DNA of 44,403 nucleotides. Origin: a virus. The number at the start of each line of letters is the position of its first letter. Position 1 is the stretch's first letter. This document shows, in pieces, positions 1 through 7,522 of the stretch. The DNA lies in IMG/VR virus record IMGVR_UViG_3300042387_001497, positions 1 to 44,403 of that record. One strand, 5' to 3'. The notes under the pieces were generated by a model. That model ran no database searches. It was given only the letters and a program-made list of their open reading frames with translations, and had not been told where the DNA came from. A program made the translations under genes and the position numbers.

Positions 1-245
1 TCGTGGTTTATACCTTTCCCATATATACGAGTATCTCCCTGTTTCACTGACTATCTAATTTCCACCCCAAAAAGATGGTTTCTTGCTTCCAGGTGAAAAA
101 TGCAAAGGAAGGGAATGAGTGATACCAAGCAAAGGGGTTTCCACCTGTAGGGGGAATACTGGGAAAGAGTGTTACCAAGCATTAGACCTTTTCCAGAAGG
201 GGGGAAAAGAGTGATACCAAGCAAAACGGGATTCCCACATGGGGG
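1..245. repeat. Left copy of the terminal direct repeat
   Basis: These 245 bases recur at the right end with one substitution (A at 118, G at the matching position 44276). This is what a terminally redundant phage genome or a circular assembly looks like. The mismatch means the repeat is not a simple copied assembly overlap. No convincing gene lies inside. It contains two full units and most of a third unit of the 40-bp repeats described at 117-246. Confidence 0.93.
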
Positions 246-246
246 G
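117..246. repeat. Three imperfect ~37-bp repeats with embedded hairpins
   Basis: Units begin at 117, 167 and 209. Each starts with GAGTGATACCAAGCAAA or a close variant (GAGTGTTACCAAGCATTA in the second) and ends in TTCC, a few bases and a G5-G6 run. The second half of each unit is partly self-complementary, for example CTTTTCC...GGGAAAAG in the second and ATTCCC...GGGAAT in the third. A fourth unit lies at 734. Such arrays can be protein-binding iterons, packaging or recombination sites, or RNA hairpins; the sequence alone does not decide. Confidence 0.7.
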
Positions 247-310
247 AATACAGGCCAACAAGCCTGGCCGAAACTGGCCCTGGCCGATCCAGCTCGGATT
301 TCACCTGTGC

Positions 311-343
311 AAAGAAAGAGGGGCCCCCCGTAGAGGACCCCTC
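311..343 (-). terminator. Rho-independent terminator, leftward
   Basis: Read on the minus strand, a GAGGGG...CCCCTC stem (318-323 with 338-343, plus two inner G-C pairs after a mismatch) is followed by TTTCTTT. It lies just downstream of the leftward 70-residue gene at 362-574 and supports that gene being real. Confidence 0.6.
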
Positions 344-361
344 GCTGTGTTTCGTTATCGA

Positions 362-574
362 TTACTCGGTAACGGGCAAGACCTGGCTGCCGAACTCTCG
401 CTTGGCACGGTCAAGGAAAGCAGTCTTGCTTTCCGACCTGCCCCGCAAGAGCACCTTGGCATCCACGGTCGCCAGCCCTTGGAAGGCAAGGGAGTCCGCC
501 TCGGCCGTCATTCCGACGAACCCGACGAGGCGACCACCGATGCCAGCCCGAAGGGGCAGGATGATGTAGGACAT
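362..574 (-). CDS. Small hypothetical protein, paralogue of 1243-1455
   Basis: This is a 70-residue protein that I do not recognise. By eye it is identical at about 50 of 70 aligned positions to the protein at 1243-1455, including PLRAGIGGRLVGFV, LATVDAKV, LRGRSE and the C-terminal LPVTE. Conservation of two separate copies in the same reading frame is the main evidence that it is translated. It has no signal peptide and no membrane segment; the Gly-rich centre could form a small beta fold. A promoter (663-691) matching the one before its paralogue lies upstream, and a leftward terminator (311-343) lies downstream. The roughly 80-base leader between promoter and start is G/C-rich and can fold. 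Function is unknown; the place next to the genome end suggests an early host-takeover role, which is a guess. Confidence 0.65.
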   Translation of the reverse strand: MSYIILPLRAGIGGRLVGFVGMTAEADSLAFQGLATVDAKVLLRGRSESKTAFLDRAKREFGSQVLPVTE

Positions 575-662
575 TGCGTGTCTTTTGTTGCTTTTTAACC
601 ACGGCAGGGGAACCGCCCCCCACCCTCAAAGTTCGACTGTCAATCAACAGGCTGACGGAGAC

Positions 663-691
663 ACTATACCATATTTCCCCCTATCTGTCTA
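663..691 (-). promoter_or_regulatory. Leftward sigma70-like promoter with conserved start region
   Basis: On the minus strand: TAGACA (-35), 17 bases, TATAGT (-10), then GTCTCCGTCAG. The same block GGTATAGTGTCTCCGTCAG occurs on the plus strand at about 37440, and a close variant occurs before the paralogous gene at 1243-1455. Conservation that runs past the -10 box into the transcribed region suggests more than plain sigma recognition. Confidence 0.7.
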
Positions 692-733
692 GGGGGGTAA
701 ACAGGGTATTAGGGAAACTGATAGGGGGTATTA

Positions 734-770
734 GAGTGATACTAAGCAAAATAATGTTTCCATGCGGGGG
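734..770. repeat. Fourth, isolated unit of the ~37-bp repeat
   Basis: GAGTGATACTAAGCAAA followed by TTTCC, a short spacer and GGGGG, the same layout as the units at 117, 167 and 209. It lies outside the terminal repeat, so the repeat family is not only a product of the genome ends. Two copies of GGGTATTAG (704 and 726) precede it. Confidence 0.6.
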
Positions 771-827
771 ACCAAGATAGCCAGCCAACCGGGTCGTCAA
801 CAGATCTTTAAACGAATAAGTGGACAC

Positions 828-855
828 AAAAAAGGGAGACCCCGTAGGGCCTCCC
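828..855 (-). terminator. Rho-independent terminator, leftward
   Basis: On the minus strand GGGAG and CTCCC pair (834-838 with 851-855), an A-C mismatch follows, then CCC/GGG close a CGTA loop. The stem is followed by six T residues. It starts 17 bases after the stop codon of the gene at 872-1141. The loop region resembles that of the terminator at 311-343. Confidence 0.75.
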
Positions 856-871
856 TGTTGTCTTTACTGTT

Positions 872-1141
872 TCAACCTCGCCTTGCTCGCCTGACCTGTT
901 TCAACTTTTCCTTTAGTGCCCTGACCTTTTCCTTTAGCCACCTATTTTCTTTCCTATACTTCCTGCACTTTATGGTCTGACCCTTTGCGTGCATCCTGGA
1001 ATGGTATTGGTTGTTTCTCGCTTTCTTTAAGTTTCGCCTTAATTTCTCTATTTTGATAACTAGGATGCAATGCGATTGGAGGTATCCCCTCCCCTCTACT
1101 TTAGTCTGTTGCGTTTCTACTGTTTCGGTTGGTTTTTCCAT
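872..1141 (-). CDS. Small basic coiled-coil protein, hypothetical
   Basis: This is an 89-residue protein that I do not recognise. Its C-terminal half (about residues 45-89) is extremely rich in Lys and Arg and has the heptad-like spacing of a helix (ENRWLKEKVRALKEKLKQVRRARRG lies in this region). This is compatible with nucleic-acid binding or a short coiled coil. A good leftward terminator sits 17 bases past the stop. Upstream lies a strong hairpin (1163-1182) and then the 70-residue gene at 1243-1455, so both are probably on one transcript from the promoter near 1600. I chose the outermost ATG; an internal start cannot be excluded. The low-complexity composition keeps confidence moderate. 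Confidence 0.5.
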   Translation of the reverse strand: MEKPTETVETQQTKVEGRGYLQSHCILVIKIEKLRRNLKKARNNQYHSRMHAKGQTIKCRKYRKENRWLKEKVRALKEKLKQVRRARRG

Positions 1142-1162
1142 TGTGTGTGGTGGGAAAGACAG

Positions 1163-1182
1163 AGGGTCAGTTTCCTGACCCT
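1163..1182 (-). promoter_or_regulatory. Perfect 8-bp hairpin with GAAA tetraloop on the minus strand
   Basis: AGGGTCAG pairs with CTGACCCT; on the leftward transcript the loop is GAAA, a GNRA tetraloop. It lies between the genes at 1243-1455 and 872-1141. It is followed by CTGTCTTT rather than a clean T-run, so partial termination or protection of the upstream mRNA's 3' end is as likely as full termination. Confidence 0.6.
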
Positions 1183-1242
1183 TCCAATCCTTGGCACTTC
1201 TGCTTTAGGATTCCAATCCCTTGCGGGTTGGCTGACAGTCAC

Positions 1243-1455
1243 TTATTCGGTGACAGGCAGGGTATCGGTGCCGAAGACCCGCTTGGCACGCTCAAGGAAG
1301 GACGACTTGCCCTCCGAGCGGCCACGCAGGATGACCTTGGCATCGACAGTGGCAAGGGACTGGAAGGCCGCCGCATCCGCCTCAACGGAGATGCAAACGA
1401 AACCGACCAACCTGCCACCGATACCCGCACGGAGCGGGAACACCACAGACGACAT
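1243..1455 (-). CDS. Small hypothetical protein, paralogue of 362-574
   Basis: This is a 70-residue protein (starting MSSVVFPLRAG) about 71 percent identical by eye to the one at 362-574. The open frame continues upstream to 1671, but similarity between the copies begins exactly at this ATG and the promoter lies at 1599-1627, inside the extension, so 1455 is the start. Conserved blocks are PLRAGIGGRLVGFV, EAD, LATVDAKV, LRGRSE, FL-RAKR and LPVTE. The sequence around the stop codon folds as GTCAC...GTGAC. A long leader of about 135 bases separates promoter and start. Function unknown. Confidence 0.65.
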   Translation of the reverse strand: MSSVVFPLRAGIGGRLVGFVCISVEADAAAFQSLATVDAKVILRGRSEGKSSFLERAKRVFGTDTLPVTE

Positions 1456-1598
1456 CTGTATTAGGGTATTTTTCGATGGTTTAACCTTGGAAAGTGGGAC
1501 AGGGTGACTTACCCTAGGGAATCCCGCCCTTCCTTCAAATTTGCTACTTTTTCGACTTTCAGAGAACCGCAGGGAGGCTTCCCTCACCTGACAAAGAC

Positions 1599-1627
1599 AG
1601 TATACCACACCTAGCCAATGCCGTCTA
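1599..1627 (-). promoter_or_regulatory. Leftward sigma70-like promoter
   Basis: On the minus strand: TAGACG (-35), 17 bases, TATACT (-10), followed by GTCTTTGTCAG. This matches the promoter at 663-691 in -35, spacing, -10 and the first transcribed bases. It drives the paralogous gene at 1243-1455. Confidence 0.7.
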
Positions 1628-1871
1628 CTGAACAGGTGTTCACTAGTGCCGTAACTTGCTCCGCAAGTCACTGATTACCAACGACTTACGCCGACACACA
1701 ATTGTAACATTTGTAAACGCTGGTTTTACCTTATTGAGACGCTTGTTGAGACGGGGGCGGGGGGGGTGAGACCCCTGTTACTGTGATAGAATGTCGACGG
1801 ATTCACACGGATGGAATTTTTTTGCAAAAAAGAGCTTGCATTATTAGGTAAATGCTGGTATGTTTGTGAAT
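1628..1871. other. Non-coding region before the late genes
   Basis: No gene seen. It holds a G-rich tract near 1754-1770, a direct repeat of TTGAGACG (about 1733 and 1746), and a perfect 14-base palindrome TTTTTTGCAAAAAA (1818-1831). A possible rightward promoter is TTGCAT (1836-1841), 17 bases, TATGTT (1859-1864), which would give a nearly leaderless transcript for the gene at 1872. This promoter is weak and only one of several readings. Confidence 0.4.
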
Positions 1872-2117
1872 ATGGCAACATACAAGGGAAAGAAAGTGGC
1901 GTTGAACAGGCCTTTTAGGACGCCAGGCGGGTCTAAGAAGTCTGCTGTTTATGTGAAGGGTCGAGACGGGAAGGCTAGGATTGTTCGTTTTGGGGACCCT
2001 AAGATGAGCATCAAGAAGCACGACCCGAAGAGGCGAAAGAGTTTCAGGGCTAGGCACAAGTGTGCGAATCCTGGGCCTAAGACTAAGGCGCGCTACTGGA
2101 GTTGCAAAGCCTGGTAA
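1872..2117 (+). CDS. Small basic phage protein of the conserved 'ARYWSCKxW' type
   Basis: This 81-residue protein begins MATYKGKK and ends GPKTKARYWSCKAW. It contains a KKHDPKRRKSFRARHKC segment. I recognise this as a widespread small protein of marine and environmental phages and some large viruses: a basic protein with conserved Lys/Arg blocks and a C-terminal Trp-Ser-Cys motif. In several phages it is linked with capsid or prohead proteins, but I know of no proven function. The frame is open from an ATG at 1860; I chose 1872 because family members start with this Met-x-x-Tyr-Lys-Gly block. It heads the rightward late block. Confidence 0.7.
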   Translation: MATYKGKKVALNRPFRTPGGSKKSAVYVKGRDGKARIVRFGDPKMSIKKHDPKRRKSFRARHKCANPGPKTKARYWSCKAW

Positions 2118-2121
2118 ATTT

Positions 2122-2556
2122 ATGGACAACTACATTGACTACAACCAAGTGACAGAATCATCCATTGCCAAGGAGAGGGGTCTTACCCGTGTGCGCATGA
2201 GAAAGCTTCGTGAGAAGGCGAAGCAGGACATTCATTGGTACAAGGCGCCCGACATTGGAACACGCAAGGGACCCGTTTGCTGGACCGACGAGGGCCTTGA
2301 GTGGCTCGATGGGGAGCTGGGTACCCCTGAGGGGGGCAAAGGGCTTCCTGGGGCCTCTGAGGAGGTTTTTGGCAGGGTTGTGCAGAAGCCCATGAACCAG
2401 AAGCTGCTTGTCTGTGAAATCAGGGGTAGGGGTGAAAAAGTTCTTGTCAGAAATCAAAAGAACTTCAAGATAGGCATGCTTGTTCCCGTCAAGCAGGTTG
2501 ATGGCAACATTTACATTGCCACCAAGCATCCGAACCATGCGGGCAAATTTCTATGA
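2122..2556 (+). CDS. Hypothetical protein with N-terminal HTH-like segment
   Basis: A 144-residue protein. Residues about 8-35 (SSIAKERGLTRVRMRKLREK) resemble a helix-turn-helix, followed by a VCWTDEGLEWL segment of the kind seen after MerR/excisionase-like HTH units. The C-terminal 60 residues (LLVCEIRG..KVLVRNQKNFKIGMLVPV) look like a small beta-barrel found in phage proteins near terminase genes. It may be a DNA-binding packaging or regulatory protein; a small terminase role is possible but unproven. Start chosen at 2122, five bases after the previous stop; an upstream in-frame ATG at 2062 would overlap the preceding gene. It overlaps the next gene by ATGA. Confidence 0.7.
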   Translation: MDNYIDYNQVTESSIAKERGLTRVRMRKLREKAKQDIHWYKAPDIGTRKGPVCWTDEGLEWLDGELGTPEGGKGLPGASEEVFGRVVQKPMNQKLLVCEIRGRGEKVLVRNQKNFKIGMLVPVKQVDGNIYIATKHPNHAGKFL

Positions 2557-2696
2557 GAAAGAGCACTAACAATAAGGGTGAGAAGGCCATTGAGTCCGTT
2601 TGGGGCAAGGGCTCGTGCTGCGGTTGCAGCAGAACCAAGAATTACAAGGGCAATGATGTCGGCTCAAAATACTCCAAGCCCTCAAAGCGGAAGTAA
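2553..2696 (+). CDS. 47-residue Lys- and Cys-rich protein
   Basis: A very short frame starting MRKSTNNKGEKAIESVWGKG, with a CCGC cluster at residues 23-26 and a Lys-rich C-terminus. Its ATG overlaps the stop of the preceding gene (ATGA), the coupling arrangement used throughout this block, which is the main evidence that it is translated. Cys-x-Gly-Cys could bind metal, but with only three cysteines this is speculative. Function unknown. Confidence 0.55.
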   Translation: MRKSTNNKGEKAIESVWGKGSCCGCSRTKNYKGNDVGSKYSKPSKRK

Positions 2697-2871
2697 TCCG
2701 CTGAGAAGTTGGCCGCCCCCCAACATCAGCCATAGCGATATGGCCACGGCGGAGCTGTTGATTAAGGCACAACAGCAGAATCACGACAACTTCTACATCT
2801 GGAACCGCAGACAGATGGCTTCCCAAAAAATCGGAAGTCGCCCTAACGGGCGACAGAGAAGCAATGCCTGA
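2656..2871 (+). CDS. 71-residue hypothetical protein
   Basis: A Pro/Ser-rich N-terminus (to about residue 30) is followed by a helical, Gln-rich segment (MATAELLIKAQQQNHDNFYIWNRRQM). The frame is open from 2578, but a start at 2656 (or 2653) overlaps the preceding short gene by only about 40 bases and is preferred. The stop overlaps the start of the 997-residue gene (2864), which suits translational coupling. No family recognised. Confidence 0.5.
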   Translation: MSAQNTPSPQSGSNPLRSWPPPNISHSDMATAELLIKAQQQNHDNFYIWNRRQMASQKIGSRPNGRQRSNA

Positions 2872-5857
2872 TGTCAATTTGAGGGAGGACCCTCGTTTTG
2901 GTGATGTCAGAAAGTACATTACTTCAACTGGTAGTGACCTCGGCGGAAACTATTATGAGGGGCAACACATCTCAAATCCCAGGATAATTGTTCAGAACAT
3001 GGATGCCGAGCAGATAACTGCGGCATTGCAAAGGTACCTTGCTGTAACAAGCGACTTTGACGACCTCGGCGTAACCTATTCCGACAACACCCCAGATATT
3101 GTTGATTTTCCAGAAGAGTCTGTTAAAGTTCTAAGGACAAGGCTTGGTCAGGCACAAAAAGCAAACCCAAGGCTAAGGGGTGACAAGCTTATACAGGTGG
3201 CTGCGGCAATAGAAGCTGGAACTGGCCAGGCAAGAAGGAAGCCAGGTGAAATTGTTTTGGATTCGGAACTAAACAGGGTCAAGCCGCAGGACGAACTGAA
3301 ACAGATGTTGGCTAGAAACAACGAAAGAATCGACGCTATAAGCGAAAGGTACAGAAATATTTCTGACAGGGCAATTGGGACATCCTTTGTCGACACGCTT
3401 GTTAATGACAAAGGAGTTGGACTTTGGAATATTCCAGAAAGCCTCAGGGGTGACGCTTACAGAATCCTGAGGGATGTCGGTGGTCCGAATCCAAATCCTT
3501 TTGAAAAAAACCCAGCGCTTGGAGATTTTGTTAAATCTGGAACAGTAAGGGGGACCGACCATTTTCAGGCACTAACTTACAGCGCAAGAAACGCCCCTCT
3601 TCCCAACTATTGGGGTGATGATGGAAGCGCAATTGCGGTTATTGACGAAGGGCTTTTTTCAAAAAATCCCAACTATGAAATCACAAAGGCTCACGACAAT
3701 CTTAGAAGAACAATTGGTGCAGACGGAAAAGACAGGTATCTGACTTGGGACCCAGCAGACCCACTGGACTCAAATGGAAGAACTGCTGGTCTTTCAACGC
3801 CAAACATAGACACTGGTTACAAGGGCCCAACATGGCTAAACACAGAGCTAGACCCAAACAATATTAAAACCAGGGTGTGGAACAGGATGTCGGATAATGA
3901 AAAGGCGCTGGCAATTGCAAACGCCAGGGAATCCGATGGGCCGTTTGGCAGCAACAACATCGCAGGTAGGATTCTTTCTGCTTCTGGCATAGATGAGAAA
4001 TACCCAAATTCACCTGGACAAAAAACCATTGTCGAGGAAGTTAACACTGGAGTTGGAACAACTGGCACAAGAAGGGTTTCATCAGAAAGTTCTTTTTCAA
4101 AAACAAGTCCCTCAACAATATCTGAAAAGCTTGACAGGATTTACCAAGATGTGGACAATAGGTACACTGTCGGAAATCTTCTTGGAGCAAATCAACCTTC
4201 CACTGATGCGCTTGCAGCTGAGTTTGAGAACATTCCAAAGTTGATTGAACAAAGGTCAGAATCAACTGCACAAAGGGTTGCTGGACTTATCGACAAGTCA
4301 AACAGGGTAATCAAAAACTCAGTCGTTAACGATGCTCCGCTTGAGGCATTGCTGGACGGGGAATTTGGAAAGAACGCCGACCTTTTCAGAAGCAAGTTTG
4401 CTCCAAGAACCGACAACTCTCTTTTTGCTCCACAAACAATAGAGGTGCTTGATAAGTATTCTGGAAACTCGCTTAATCCCCAGGGAATAATGTCAACCCC
4501 CCTGACGGAGGGGGGCATGACAACAAAACAAAAGATTGATTTGAGGAAAATCGGACTTTTTGCAAGCACTGGGGCTGGTATTTCTGACAGATGGTCCGAC
4601 GAGCTTCTAAGGGAGTTTGATTTTAGAAGCGGACTTACTCCAGAGGCTATGCGCTCCATGAAGTCTGACAAAGAATTGCTGGCATTGATGGACAACATCC
4701 TTGGACAGGACGACTTGGGTGGGTTTACTCCACAGATTTCTAATAAGCGAACTCCTGGGCAGGCACTTGTCAGCGACGCTTATAATGCCGTTCTTGAAAC
4801 GGCTAGCTCGACTGAAGATGTTGTCATGGGACAACTAGATAACAAAAAAACAATTTTCAACAGGCTTTTTGGTTCCAAAAACATTTCCAACGAACAAAAG
4901 ATTGCTGCAATGAGGGAGCTTCTCAGGCGGTCCAGAGCCGCCCAACTAGCAACGACAGCGCTTGAAAAAGCGTCTGAAACGGCTGATTCAATTGATGAAA
5001 TTGTCATGGCGCAAAACAAGATACACAATCTAAAAAACAACCCAGACCCAGAAATCAGGGCTGCCGTTTTGCAGGAACTTATTGAAAGATACGCAGGAAT
5101 TGCTTCATCGTCGCAAACAAAAAACCTCAAATACACAAGCGCAACACCAAATCTTTTGAGAAGGGTTCTTCCTGGTGCAAACGCTGGTATAAGAATTATT
5201 CACGACCCCAACCCCAATCCCATCACAAGAATTCATGTTCCTACAAATCAAAACCAGGGCGTACACCTGCAGGGTTTTGGAACAGCATTTGATAGTGTTG
5301 AGTTTCCTTCCAGGCCTTCCGATTGGAAAGTTGTTTATGACAAGACAACACCGTTCATGAAGAGGCCACTTTCAACTCATCTTGCAAATTTGACAGCCGA
5401 TGCCCAAATTCTAAAAAGCCAGGCTCCTCTTATTGGAAAATCACTAAGAAACGATGCTTTGGCGTTCTCAAGGTTTGGCGGAGCTGCCCTTGCAAAGGGA
5501 AATGTTGCTTTCACTCCGCTGCAAATAGCAACGCAAGGTGCTGCTGCTGGAGGAGCGTTTGACCAAAATAATGTTCCTAGACACATGACAAGGGAATATG
5601 GCATGTCTGACCCGCTTGGTGTAAGACCAGTTGTTGATTCAGTCATGCAGTCGCTTGGTGTTTCTGGCTCAGAAGGACCCTCTTACTCTCAAAGGGTAAA
5701 CGACCCTCAGTGGATGGAACAGCAGCCCTTGTTCGGCCCCATTTATGCTGCTACAACTGGCAACCTTAAGCCGCTTGGTGCTTTCGCAGCAGCCTATCTT
5801 CCTGGTCTTGACCCTAATGATTTCCAGTGGAGCAATCAAGAAACGAAAAAGAAATGA
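2864..5857 (+). CDS. 997-residue hypothetical protein upstream of the terminase
   Basis: A large protein with no domain I recognise. It is rich in Asn, Ser, Asp and charged residues without obvious signal peptide. A helical region of about residues 610-760 contains several heptad-like stretches. The C-terminal 100 residues are rich in Gly, Ala and Pro and include DPLGVRPVVDSVMQSLG and GPIYAATTGNLKPLGAFAAAYLPG, which resemble the membrane-active ends of injected virion proteins. It overlaps the terminase start by ATGA, so it is translated with packaging genes. A virion or ejected protein is the best guess from size and place. Arginine is encoded almost only by AGA and AGG, matching the phage tRNA-Arg. 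Confidence 0.75.
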   Translation: MPDVNLREDPRFGDVRKYITSTGSDLGGNYYEGQHISNPRIIVQNMDAEQITAALQRYLAVTSDFDDLGVTYSDNTPDIVDFPEESVKVLRTRLGQAQKANPRLRGDKLIQVAAAIEAGTGQARRKPGEIVLDSELNRVKPQDELKQMLARNNERIDAISERYRNISDRAIGTSFVDTLVNDKGVGLWNIPESLRGDAYRILRDVGGPNPNPFEKNPALGDFVKSGTVRGTDHFQALTYSARNAPLPNYWGDDGSAIAVIDEGLFSKNPNYEITKAHDNLRRTIGADGKDRYLTWDPADPLDSNGRTAGLSTPNIDTGYKGPTWLNTELDPNNIKTRVWNRMSDNEKALAIANARESDGPFGSNNIAGRILSASGIDEKYPNSPGQKTIVEEVNTGVGTTGTRRVSSESSFSKTSPSTISEKLDRIYQDVDNRYTVGNLLGANQPSTDALAAEFENIPKLIEQRSESTAQRVAGLIDKSNRVIKNSVVNDAPLEALLDGEFGKNADLFRSKFAPRTDNSLFAPQTIEVLDKYSGNSLNPQGIMSTPLTEGGMTTKQKIDLRKIGLFASTGAGISDRWSDELLREFDFRSGLTPEAMRSMKSDKELLALMDNILGQDDLGGFTPQISNKRTPGQALVSDAYNAVLETASSTEDVVMGQLDNKKTIFNRLFGSKNISNEQKIAAMRELLRRSRAAQLATTALEKASETADSIDEIVMAQNKIHNLKNNPDPEIRAAVLQELIERYAGIASSSQTKNLKYTSATPNLLRRVLPGANAGIRIIHDPNPNPITRIHVPTNQNQGVHLQGFGTAFDSVEFPSRPSDWKVVYDKTTPFMKRPLSTHLANLTADAQILKSQAPLIGKSLRNDALAFSRFGGAALAKGNVAFTPLQIATQGAAAGGAFDQNNVPRHMTREYGMSDPLGVRPVVDSVMQSLGVSGSEGPSYSQRVNDPQWMEQQPLFGPIYAATTGNLKPLGAFAAAYLPGLDPNDFQWSNQETKKK

Positions 5858-7470
5858 GCATTGTAGACAAACTAACACCACATCCAGTGATGAAAATACC
5901 GTCATTGGAAGAAATGAAGCTTCTTGCTGAGAAAATCGGCCCAGAAAAGCTAAAGGAAACGCTAGAAATGCGTGAGGAGATGATTCGCCTTGAGAGAGAG
6001 GACCCTTATAGGCATGGTTATGAGCCAGCACACTGGCGTGATGCTGACGAATTGTTTAACAACAAGACGGAAATCTGCATTCTTGGCGGCAACAGAGCTG
6101 GTAAGACTGAGTGGGCAGCAAAAAAGGTCATCAAAACACTCATGGAAAAGCCTGGCGCCCGTGTTTGGTGCCTTCACACCACATCGCAATCGTCAGTTCA
6201 GATGCAACAGAATGTTGTTTGGAAGTATATGCCCAAGGAATTCAGGGGTTTGAAGAAAAATAAGGTTACAAACATTCAATATAGCCAGAAAAACGGATTT
6301 TCAGACAACACATTCATCCTGCCGAACACTTCCCAGTGCTTTTTCATGAATTATTCGCAGGACAGGGATGTTATCGAGGGTGGTGAGGTTGACTTGGTGT
6401 GGTGCGACGAGCTTGTTCCGCTGGATTGGATTGAAACGCTTAGATATCGTATCGTCACAAGGGGTGGTAAGTTGATTGTTACATTTACTCCAATCAATGG
6501 ATACTCTCCTGTCGTCAAGGAGTATGTGGCAGGTTGCAAAATTGAGAAGTCTTTGGAGGCAGACATGCTTGACCCTGAAAATCAACATGTAAGTGGGTGC
6601 AAAGTCGGTCATATGCCTTATATTGCATCATGTTATGGAAAAAAAGACTCGTCAGCGATGTGGTTTCACTCCAAGCTCAATCCCTTCAACCCATATGAGA
6701 ACCTCAAGAAGACGCTCCAAGGCAAGACGAACTACGAAATCAAAATCCGTGCTTACGGTTACGCCGAAGCCCTCGCAGGTACGCAGTTTCCTCGATTCAG
6801 CGATTCACACATACTCAGTGCTGAGAAAGTTCCTGAGGAAGGCACAAACTACATGGTGGTTGACCCAGCTGGTGCAAGGAATTGGTTCATTCTTTGGCTC
6901 CGTGTATCAGAAGACGGCACGGGTTATGTCTATCGGGAATGGCCAGACATCTCGCTCGGCGAATGGGCGCTTCCTGGCGAAAAACCAGACGGCAAGAGGG
7001 GTTTGGCGCAAAACAACGGGTCGGGAAGAGGTCTAAACGAGTACAAGGAAATCATCAGAGAGCTAGAGGGGGACGAACAAATCGAAGTCAGGTACATTGA
7101 CCCTCGTGCTGGTGCCACCCAATCTGTCGGCAAGGAAGGTGGCACATCTCTGATTGAACTTCTTGCAGAAGACCCTGACCCGATGCTTTTTGAGCCGTCC
7201 GCTGGCGTTAAGCAGGAACAGGGCATTTCGATGATTAACGACCTGTTCTCCTACGACAACAATCAGCCAGTGTCGCCCATAAACCAGCCCAAGTTGTTTG
7301 TTTCCGAAGATTGCCAAAACCTAATCTACTGCATCAAGGAGTGGACTGGGCTTGACAAGGAAAACGGAGCCAGCAAAGACCCGATTGACTGTCTTAGGTA
7401 CCTTGTTGTTATGAATCCTATTTACACTGACGAGGACTCGTTTAAGGCTGTCGGCGGGGGCTCATATTAG
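5854..7470 (+). CDS. terL: Terminase large subunit
   Basis: A 538-residue packaging ATPase-nuclease. Walker A is GGNRAGKT (78-85), Walker B is VDLVWCDE (179-186) with the catalytic Glu at 186, and the coupling motif is LIVTFTP (207-213). The C-terminal RNase-H-like nuclease has acidic residues in MVVDPAG (Asp337), YIDPRAG (Asp416) and KDPIDCLRY (Asp509/512). The protein translocates DNA into the prohead through the portal encoded next. The start at 5854 overlaps the stop of the preceding gene (ATGA); an upstream in-frame codon at 5827 lies inside that gene and is not preferred. Length is normal for podovirus-type terminases. No small terminase is certain; candidates are the HTH proteins at 2122-2556 and 36979-37446. 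Confidence 0.95.
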   Translation: MSIVDKLTPHPVMKIPSLEEMKLLAEKIGPEKLKETLEMREEMIRLEREDPYRHGYEPAHWRDADELFNNKTEICILGGNRAGKTEWAAKKVIKTLMEKPGARVWCLHTTSQSSVQMQQNVVWKYMPKEFRGLKKNKVTNIQYSQKNGFSDNTFILPNTSQCFFMNYSQDRDVIEGGEVDLVWCDELVPLDWIETLRYRIVTRGGKLIVTFTPINGYSPVVKEYVAGCKIEKSLEADMLDPENQHVSGCKVGHMPYIASCYGKKDSSAMWFHSKLNPFNPYENLKKTLQGKTNYEIKIRAYGYAEALAGTQFPRFSDSHILSAEKVPEEGTNYMVVDPAGARNWFILWLRVSEDGTGYVYREWPDISLGEWALPGEKPDGKRGLAQNNGSGRGLNEYKEIIRELEGDEQIEVRYIDPRAGATQSVGKEGGTSLIELLAEDPDPMLFEPSAGVKQEQGISMINDLFSYDNNQPVSPINQPKLFVSEDCQNLIYCIKEWTGLDKENGASKDPIDCLRYLVVMNPIYTDEDSFKAVGGGSY

Positions 7471-7473
7471 TTC

Positions 7474-7503
7474 TTGACTTTTCAAATAAATAATATCTAA
7501 TAA
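7474..7503 (+). promoter_or_regulatory. Putative rightward promoter before the portal gene
   Basis: TTGACT (7474-7479), 18 bases, TAATAA (7498-7503) in a 52-base A/T-rich gap, one of the few real gaps in the late block. The same -35/18/-10 pattern (TTGACG, 18, TAATAA) occurs at 36939-36968. Confidence 0.5.
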
Positions 7504-7522
7504 CCAAACGCTCAGAAAACGC

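Noticed and set aside
239-598. 119-codon plus-strand frame over the small leftward gene
   Set aside because: Its content is the antisense of the 70-residue gene that has a conserved paralogue, promoter and terminator; the plus-strand frame crosses the terminator and repeat units.
1070-1507. 145- and 111-codon plus-strand frames opposite the paralogous gene
   Set aside because: Antisense of a conserved gene; Pro/Arg-rich composition with no similarity between the two regions on this strand.
1752-1772. G-quadruplex in the G-rich tract before the late genes
   Set aside because: There are effectively two G-runs (G5 and G8); four well-spaced runs are not present, so it is not claimed.
2578-2655. 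Upstream extension of the 71-residue gene from 2578
   Set aside because: It would lie wholly within the 47-residue gene coupled by ATGA to its upstream neighbour, and its sequence is Arg/Ala/Pro-rich shadow-like.
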